This document shows positions 61,906 to 64,000 of a DNA stretch of 64,000 nucleotides, one piece after another. Origin of the DNA: CAYNRG01 sp964399545 (GTDB taxonomy: Bacteria; Bacillota_I; Bacilli_A; Erysipelotrichales; Erysipelotrichaceae); the NCBI GenBank assembly GCA_964399545.1, contig CAYNRG010000002.1:124001-188000 (forward strand), read 5' to 3'. Below the pieces are notes generated by a model that was not told where the DNA came from, did no database searches, and saw only the letters and a program-made list of their open reading frames with translations. The translations under genes and the position numbers were made by a program. Position 1 is the stretch's first letter, and each line of letters begins with the position of its first letter.

Positions 61906-61994
61906 AAAGATTTAACTCAATATTCTCTGTAGTTGGAGAAAAATCGAGAAATCGAATTGAGGTCATTTATATCAGATTATAATGAGAATAATAA

Positions 61995-62032
61995 AAAGAT
62001 GTACTTGTTTTGCAAGAAGTACATCTTTTTTA
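61995..62032. terminator. Bidirectional rho-independent terminator
   Basis: AAAAAGATGTACTT and AAGTACATCTTTTTT flank a loop of about 10 bases between the converging yfhO and LRR genes. Confidence 0.85.
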
Positions 62033-62043
62033 TAAATTTAGAG

Positions 62044-63492
62044 CTAAGAAGCTTTGGATTTATCTGCTGTATCTGGAATCGGAAAAGAATCATTATTAGA
62101 ATTAGAAGAAGGGTTTTGAGTTTCTTCAGGACTTGTTATATTTTTGGACCATTGAGCATAAAGGGTGACATCATGATTAGGCATTAGAGTAGAATCAAAA
62201 TTCCATTTCATACCTAACCCATCAGCTTGGCTATTCCAACCGTTAAAGGTAAATCCTTCTTTAGAAGGTGAAGGGACAATACTTGCTTTAGAACCTTCCT
62301 CTACTTCTTGGGAGACTGGTACTGATCCAGTGCCGCCATTTAAGTCAAACTGAAGTTGGTAGGTGAGAGAAAGGGTGAAGTTCAGCTGGATAAAGTCAGT
62401 GGTTATAGCATGATCACTGTTGTTTGGGAATAGTCCTGTTCCGGTTGAACGGACTTGAGCATAGATGCTTCCTTCTTTTTGAACAACTCCATTTGATAGG
62501 TAGTCTGTAAGTGGAACAGGAAGATTGTTGGTATCGATATAATTTTCTAATTGAAACGTATGAGAGGTACTAAGTTGACGTTGGCTTGCTAGTTCTACCA
62601 CTTGAAACAGATCGATGTTATTAAAATCATCTTCGCTTGTAATTGTATAGGGAGGAAGAGAGGACTTTAACTTCAGTTGATCTTGAGAATTATGTGGGAA
62701 GGTAAAAAGGAATCCTAAAGAGTTTAAAGTGTCGTCATAATTGGAAGGTAATAAATTTTCTCCTAAAAAAGCTGCATTTAGATTAGTTAGTAGTCCAAGA
62801 TCTACAGGCAGGCTTGTTATTTGATTTTCGTATAAGTACAATTCTCGCAAATTTGTTAAGTTTTCAAGTCTATCGGGAAGGCGCGTTAGTCGGTTATAAG
62901 AAAGCCCTAGTTGACGCAAGTTAGATAATTGATTTAAATCCTCAGGCAGCTTAGTGAGCTGATTTTTTTCAAGGTGTAAATTTTGCAAATTAGATAACTG
63001 AGTGATAGATGGAGGTAATTCACTAAGTTGGTTTCCTTCGGCATGTAAAATTAAGAGGTTATTTAAATTGCCGATACTTTGGGGCAAACTTGTTAGATGA
63101 TTAAAGTCAAGGTAGAGCCAGTGAAGCTTACTTAAAGAACCCAAACTTTCAGGCAGGCTTTTAATCGCGTTATTGTTTAGCTTTAAGACACTCAAGTTAG
63201 ATAGAATTCCAATTCCCTCAATGCTCTCTATTCCCAAATTATTTGCTTCAAGAGTTTGTAAAGATTCAATCCTCTCAGGAGTTAAAATGGCATTAATATC
63301 ACCGCCTGATGCAATATCGGCAACAGCTTGTGCAAAAGCTGGATCAGGAAAAGATTCAGCGATTGTTGTTTCAAGGTTACGTTGGTTTTCTGTTGGTTGT
63401 ATACCATCAGAGTCTGCAACAAGAGAGCTAAAAGAAGTCATGAATAACAAGAGAACTAATGGGAAAACTAGGATGTTTTTATTTTTAAACAT
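62044..63492 (-). CDS. Secreted leucine-rich repeat protein with InlB B-repeat
   Basis: A 482-residue paralogue of the LRR protein at 20707-22494. A signal peptide (MFKNKNILVFPLVLLLFMTS) is followed by an internalin-like cap (FPDPAFAQAVADIASGGDIN), then about eight LRRs of 23 residues (LxxLPxxLxxLSxLxxLxLxxNxL, about 70-245), a linker domain and an InlB B-repeat near the C-terminus (FDLNGGTG...FNGWN...DVTLYAQW). The tail contains FPIPDTADKSKAS, again a sortase-like spot (IPDT) with no membrane anchor. The protein is probably released or attached in another way. Confidence 0.85.
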   Translation of the reverse strand: MFKNKNILVFPLVLLLFMTSFSSLVADSDGIQPTENQRNLETTIAESFPDPAFAQAVADIASGGDINAILTPERIESLQTLEANNLGIESIEGIGILSNLSVLKLNNNAIKSLPESLGSLSKLHWLYLDFNHLTSLPQSIGNLNNLLILHAEGNQLSELPPSITQLSNLQNLHLEKNQLTKLPEDLNQLSNLRQLGLSYNRLTRLPDRLENLTNLRELYLYENQITSLPVDLGLLTNLNAAFLGENLLPSNYDDTLNSLGFLFTFPHNSQDQLKLKSSLPPYTITSEDDFNNIDLFQVVELASQRQLSTSHTFQLENYIDTNNLPVPLTDYLSNGVVQKEGSIYAQVRSTGTGLFPNNSDHAITTDFIQLNFTLSLTYQLQFDLNGGTGSVPVSQEVEEGSKASIVPSPSKEGFTFNGWNSQADGLGMKWNFDSTLMPNHDVTLYAQWSKNITSPEETQNPSSNSNNDSFPIPDTADKSKAS

Positions 63493-63670
63493 GGGCGTAT
63501 TATTTCCTTTCTATATAGAAATATTCTAAAAGTTTCAAACTATAGTTTTATATAAAGTAATAATACTTGAATTTTTATAAGATTTCAATAAATTATTTTT
63601 TAGTGAATCCAATATTGATTGATTTTAACTAGAGCTATAAGGGACATAATCCAGTAAGGTGAGATTTAAA

Positions 63671-63698
63671 AAAAGTAGTTCATAGAAGAACTACTTGT
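63671..63698 (-). terminator. Rho-independent terminator of the GDPD gene
   Basis: On the minus strand AAGTAGTTC-TTCTAT-GAACTACTT followed by TTTTT. Confidence 0.8.
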
Positions 63699-63765
63699 AC
63701 AAAGATTACAAAATTGAATTTGTAAGGGGTATTGTTTTAAAACATAAGATTTTTAAAAGGAATAA

Positions 63766-64000
63766 TTAATAGCCCATTTCATCTAATAGTTGAATAAGTA
63801 AATCAGGACGATCTGTAATGATTCCATCAGCACCATTTTTGATGCATTTTTTCATGTCTTGAACTTGATTAATGGTCCAGTAGTGGACAAACATATCATT
63901 TTTATGAATTTTGTAAATCAAGTAGGAAGTATTTAAAGGAATTCCGTATTCAGACAAGGGTAGCTGGAATCCAGAATGAGAATAGTTTTTAAATAGTCCA
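63766..64000 (-). CDS. Glycerophosphodiester phosphodiesterase, C-terminal part (cut by window end)
   Basis: An open minus-strand frame enters from the window edge and stops at 63766. The last 78 codons show the GDPD family C-terminus: VHYWTINQVQDMKKCIKNGA and DGIITDRPDLL, the VxxWTVN...GVDGIxTDxP signature. The enzyme hydrolyses glycerophosphodiesters to glycerol-3-phosphate. The catalytic N-terminal half lies outside the window, so a full-length gene cannot be confirmed. Confidence 0.85.
   Translation of the reverse strand, partial: GLFKNYSHSGFQLPLSEYGIPLNTSYLIYKIHKNDMFVHYWTINQVQDMKKCIKNGADGIITDRPDLLIQLLDEMGY

Noticed and set aside
61933..62187. Plus-strand ORF of 84 codons after yfhO
   Set aside because: It runs through a strong bidirectional terminator and is antisense to the end of the LRR gene.
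1..64000. CRISPR array, tRNA, rRNA, prophage or toxin-antitoxin module
   Set aside because: No regularly spaced repeats, no tRNA cloverleaf in the intergenic regions I read, and no phage structural genes were found. The only phage-like hint is the ThyX-related gene.

Overview
The window is low-GC DNA (roughly one third G+C by eye), with strong AGGAGG-type ribosome binding sites, TGA used as a stop, tightly packed co-directional operons and many rho-independent terminators. HprK, Lgt, AddAB, PRD-type PTS regulators, three PTS loci, L-lactate dehydrogenase and EIIA-EIIB-EIIC-EIID mannose-type cassettes point to a fermentative Gram-positive Firmicute. Protein style and gene order suggest the Erysipelotrichia (Bulleidia/Solobacterium-like), but that placement is inference and no rRNA or tRNA is present to test it.

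Layout. 1-9600: a PRD-domain regulator (cut by the window edge) is divergent from a glucose-type PTS (EIICB, EIIA). After an opposing M29 aminopeptidase gene comes an operon of iron-dependent alcohol dehydrogenase, ribulose-phosphate-epimerase-like enzyme, YitT-like membrane protein, HbpS/UPF0303 protein and a two-subunit transketolase. This looks like a dissimilation route for an unidentified sugar or polyol. 9600-15400: addB-addA on the minus strand. 15400-22500: an unknown protein, two small SHOCT membrane proteins, a histidine kinase/response regulator pair, a CueP-type copper protein, YigZ, and a secreted LRR protein. 22500-29120: uvrA-hprK-lgt::ppaX fusion-trxB. 29280-31410: a secreted C39-like protease gene with a stop codon inside its signal peptide, followed by three small lipoproteins. 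31540-31830: a decayed IS30 transposase. 31970-39760: dnaX-ybaB-recR-fhs-(EVE-like)-mnmG-(ThyX-like).

40130-51350 is a second sugar region. A PRD/EIIA regulator is divergent from an orphan lactose-type EIIA and a GH1 phospho-beta-glucosidase whose acid/base glutamate is replaced by glutamine. Then come L-lactate dehydrogenase, a SIS-domain enzyme with a complete mannose-type PTS, and a PRD regulator overlapping an extra orphan EIIB. 51400-64000: a lipoprotein, a MATE pump divergent from a MerR regulator with a textbook 19-bp-spacer promoter, an esterase, a DUF1963 protein, a secreted protein, glmU-prs, YfhO, a second LRR protein and the end of a glycerophosphodiester phosphodiesterase.

How it works together: the PTS loci import and phosphorylate sugars. 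HprK, and probably the PpaX half of the Lgt fusion (removing the pyrophosphate HprK produces), would set carbon-catabolite signalling. LDH disposes of reductant. No CRISPR array, prophage or intact mobile element was seen. The most unusual observations are the transketolase-linked PTS operon with its shared TACCTT/AAGGTA palindromes, the Gln-for-Glu GH1 enzyme, the Lgt-PpaX fusion, a phage-like ThyX relative in the mnmG operon, and the interrupted secreted protease.
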